DNA of 7,648 bases from Oceanospirillaceae bacterium (GTDB lineage: Bacteria > Pseudomonadota > Gammaproteobacteria > Pseudomonadales > Balneatricaceae): assembly GCA_003521845.1 (NCBI GenBank), contig DPHB01000064.1, positions 2,017-9,664 of the forward strand, given 5' to 3'. The position numbers and the translations under genes were made by a program. Shown in pieces: positions 5,726 through 7,648 of this stretch (the stretch's first letter is position 1; the number at the start of each line of letters is the position of its first letter). A model generated the notes under the pieces. That model saw only the letters and a list, made by a program, of their open reading frames with translations. It made no database searches and was not told the DNA's origin.

Positions 5726-6619
5726 ATGCTAATTATGACACCTGCATCAACGGTAAGAAGAGCAAGCCTCGCTTGCCTTCCCCTCTTGCTCTCCCTCATA
5801 GCTGGCATGACAGCAAGCCTAGGACATGCCGAACCAAACACCCCAGTACAACGTGGTGAGTATGTTGCCAATATGGCTGGTTGTCATTCCTGCCACACAG
5901 GGGAAAGCTCACCAGCTATGGCTGGAGGTGTGGTATTGGACACACCCTTTGGTAGCTTTTATCCACCTAATATTACCTCTGATCCAACCTATGGCATTGG
6001 TACCTGGAGTCAAGCCCAATTCAATCAATCCATGCGTCATGGTATCGACCCTGATGGCAATCCTTATTATCCGTCTTTTCCCTATACATCCTACACTCGC
6101 ATGACGGACCAAGATCTCATAGACCTAAAAGCCTATCTAGATCAGTTACCAGCGATTGCACAAGCCACACCGGACCATGACTTAGGTTTTCCTTTTAACC
6201 TACGCTTTGGATTGCACTTGTGGCAGTGGCTCAACTTCACTCCCACAACCTTCCAACCTCAAGCAAATCAATCTGTTTCATGGAACCGCGGCGCTTATAT
6301 TGTTACTGGTCCCGGCCACTGTGGAGAATGCCACACCCCTCGCACGCTTACCATGGCCGTGGATACCAGTTCACACCTACAGGGCAATAAAGATGGGCCT
6401 GACGGTACGCAAGTACCCGGTATAGATATGTCTAAACTGAGTGAACCTTGGTTGCTCGATGATATTCTTTTTGCCTTACAAGTTGGCATGACCCCTGAAG
6501 GTGATTTCTTTGGTGGTAACATGGCCGAAGTCGTAGAAAACACCTCACTTCTGACAGAAGATGATCAACTAGCTATTGCCACCTACCTAATGAACCCTAA
6601 CGCCAAACCCCAGCCATAG
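5726..6619 (+). CDS. diheme class I cytochrome c, periplasmic (alcohol-dehydrogenase cytochrome-subunit-like)
   Basis: A 297-residue exported cytochrome with two class I domains. Signal peptide: MLIMTPASTVRR, then a hydrophobic core (ASLACLPLLLSLIAG), with cleavage near LGHA-EP (about residue 35). Heme 1 is at CHSCH (C53, C56, H57), heme 2 at CGECH (C199, C202, H203). Likely sixth ligands are M126 in YTRMTDQD for the first heme and M266 in FGGNMAEV for the second (inferred from position). The pattern RGEYVANMAGCHSCHTG with PNITSDPTYGIGTWSQAQF resembles the cytochrome subunits of membrane-linked quinoprotein and flavoprotein dehydrogenases. Those usually carry three hemes and a C-terminal membrane anchor; neither is present here, so this is probably a soluble carrier. 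Its ATG directly follows the TAA of the upstream cytochrome gene, implying translational coupling; an in-frame ATG at 5735 is an alternative start. No dehydrogenase lies nearby. Confidence 0.93.
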   Translation: MLIMTPASTVRRASLACLPLLLSLIAGMTASLGHAEPNTPVQRGEYVANMAGCHSCHTGESSPAMAGGVVLDTPFGSFYPPNITSDPTYGIGTWSQAQFNQSMRHGIDPDGNPYYPSFPYTSYTRMTDQDLIDLKAYLDQLPAIAQATPDHDLGFPFNLRFGLHLWQWLNFTPTTFQPQANQSVSWNRGAYIVTGPGHCGECHTPRTLTMAVDTSSHLQGNKDGPDGTQVPGIDMSKLSEPWLLDDILFALQVGMTPEGDFFGGNMAEVVENTSLLTEDDQLAIATYLMNPNAKPQP

Positions 6620-6647
6620 CGCTGTTACCTACCAACCACCTACCTAG

Positions 6648-6692
6648 CTACCCCATCAAATTTGCTTATCACGGGTAGGGGGTTTTATTGTT
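6648..6692 (+). terminator. weak candidate terminator after the cytochrome operon
   Basis: CTACCC (6648-6653) can pair with GGGTAG (6673-6678) across a 19-base loop. The right arm is followed by a G run and then TTTTATTGTTT. The stem is short and the loop long, so this is a modest candidate, but I see nothing better in the 155 bases before the transporter gene. Confidence 0.3.
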
Positions 6693-6720
6693 TGCCAATT
6701 GTTACAGGCAAAACTAATAT
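6692..6720 (+). promoter_or_regulatory. sigma-70-type promoter for the EamA/DMT transporter
   Basis: TTGCCA (6692-6697, five of six) and TAATAT (6715-6720, four of six) are exactly 17 bp apart. Transcription would begin near 6727, with a leader of about 48 bases. It suggests that the transporter is expressed separately from the cytochrome pair. Confidence 0.55.
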
Positions 6721-6774
6721 GGCGCCCTGTTTAAACTTCTGTGTCCACAATCACGCTAACTTAGGGTTGCTGTC

Positions 6775-7648
6775 ATGTCCACTCTCACCGCTGATTCAAT
6801 TATCGATCACGCCTATCGCCGTGGTGCGCTTATGGTTATTGCCTGTGGCTTCTTATGGAGCTTGTCAGGTATTGGCGTGCGTATGACCGAAGAAGCCACA
6901 GGTTGGCACATTGTGTTTTACCGCTCCGTTGGCCTTTCCATCACGCTTTTGGCCTATATGATGTGGCGCAACAAAGGCCATGTTATTGGTTCTATACGTG
7001 GCATTGGCCTCATGGGTTTTATCGCGGGCTGCCTGACAGGAGCATCCTTTTTTGGCAATATCTTTGCACTCTTGTACACCAGTGTTGCCAACGTTACCTT
7101 TATTCTCAGCACGGCGCCCTTTATTGCCGCCCTCCTAGGCCGTATATTCTTGGGTGAGCGGGTCAAAAAACGTACTTGGCTAGCCATTGCCTGCACCACC
7201 TCTGGTGTACTTCTCATGGTTAACGGTGGCCTCTCTAGTGATGGCTTGATAGGCATGGGCTTTGCCTTCTTTATGGCCCTTTGTTATGCCTGCTTCACGG
7301 TCATCATGCGCCATTGTAAAAACATCGACATGGTGCCTGCTGCCTTAGTCGCTGGTTTAACTTCTATGGCCTTTGCCGCTTTATTTATTGATAACTACAT
7401 TCTGCCAATGAATGACATTTTGATTGCCTTAGGCCTAGGCGTGGTGCAGATGGGTATCGCCTTGATTCTGTTTATCAAGGGTTCGCGTCATGTACCCGCC
7501 GCAGAACTCACCTTGCTGACCATGCTAGAAGTGATTCTTAGCCCACTATGGGTATGGATGTTATTGAACGAACACCCTGGCTACTGGACCTTAATTGGTG
7601 GCACGGTGATTATTTTGGGTGTAGTTATTCAAGCCAGTGGCACACGCC
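6775..7648 (+). CDS. EamA/DMT-superfamily membrane transporter, 3' end outside the window
   Basis: The frame runs open from the ATG at 6775 to the window edge, giving 291 residues with no stop. It is an inner-membrane protein with about ten hydrophobic helices in two repeated EamA halves. The first half includes GALMVIACGFLWSLSGIGVR (17-36) and ends with the family signature STAPFIAALLGRIFLGERV; the second ends with AAELTLLTMLEVILSPLWVW, LNEHPGYWTLIGG and a last hydrophobic helix. Members export or import amino acids, nucleotide-sugar-like solutes and other small metabolites; the substrate cannot be read from sequence. The typical length is about 290-310 residues, so only the last few are missing. 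AGGG (6763-6766) lies 8 bases before the ATG and a good promoter lies upstream. The short N-terminal cytoplasmic segment (MSTLTADSIIDHAYRR) is usual for the family. Confidence 0.92.
   Translation, partial: MSTLTADSIIDHAYRRGALMVIACGFLWSLSGIGVRMTEEATGWHIVFYRSVGLSITLLAYMMWRNKGHVIGSIRGIGLMGFIAGCLTGASFFGNIFALLYTSVANVTFILSTAPFIAALLGRIFLGERVKKRTWLAIACTTSGVLLMVNGGLSSDGLIGMGFAFFMALCYACFTVIMRHCKNIDMVPAALVAGLTSMAFAALFIDNYILPMNDILIALGLGVVQMGIALILFIKGSRHVPAAELTLLTMLEVILSPLWVWMLLNEHPGYWTLIGGTVIILGVVIQASGTR

Noticed and set aside
6692..6713. TTTGCC and GGCAAA hairpin as a terminator before the transporter gene
   Set aside because: No T tract follows on either strand, and the left arm coincides with a better-supported -35 box.

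Overview
The window reads as an ordinary chromosomal stretch of a Gram-negative bacterium, most likely a gammaproteobacterium. This is inferred from E. coli-like sigma-70 hexamers and Shine-Dalgarno sites, two exported c-type cytochromes, and the general style of the proteins; no ribosomal RNA or other taxonomic marker is present. Base composition looks moderate and even. I see no insertion sequence, phage gene, tRNA, rRNA or CRISPR array.

Layout from left to right. (1) Positions 1-518, minus strand: a phytanoyl-CoA dioxygenase-like gene, cut by the window edge and apparently frameshifted just after its GSH motif. (2) 519-735: a divergent intergenic region holding a promoter for each neighbour, a 10-bp inverted repeat and a small palindrome. 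(3) 736-1068, plus: a 110-residue cytosolic protein of unknown function with a possible zinc-binding Cys/His cluster. (4) 1237-2235, plus: a branched-chain amino acid aminotransferase (ilvE type). (5) 2271-3371, minus: a HisC-family aminotransferase that converges on ilvE. The two share one strong hairpin terminator, and the stop codon of the HisC-family gene lies in its loop. (6) 3372-3484: a divergent region with a composite dyad over the probable HisC-family promoter. (7) 3485-4342, plus: a soluble orphan sensor histidine kinase without a membrane or input domain. (8) 4343-5044, minus: a class I glutamine amidotransferase whose stop codon abuts the kinase stop codon with no base between them. 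(9) 5282-5725 and 5726-6619, plus: a class II cytochrome c and a diheme cytochrome c, with stop and start codons touching, so almost certainly one operon of periplasmic electron carriers. (10) 6775 to the right edge, plus: an EamA/DMT-family membrane transporter with its own good promoter, missing only its last residues.

The gene content falls into amino acid transamination (two PLP enzymes of different folds), signalling (orphan kinase), amidotransfer, periplasmic electron transfer and membrane transport. Apart from the cytochrome pair, there is no obvious multi-gene system. The least ordinary signal is a perfect 22-bp palindrome inside the amidotransferase coding sequence (4453-4474), far beyond chance for a window this size. 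Next in interest are the broken dioxygenase, the terminator that contains a stop codon, and the zero-gap convergent gene pair.
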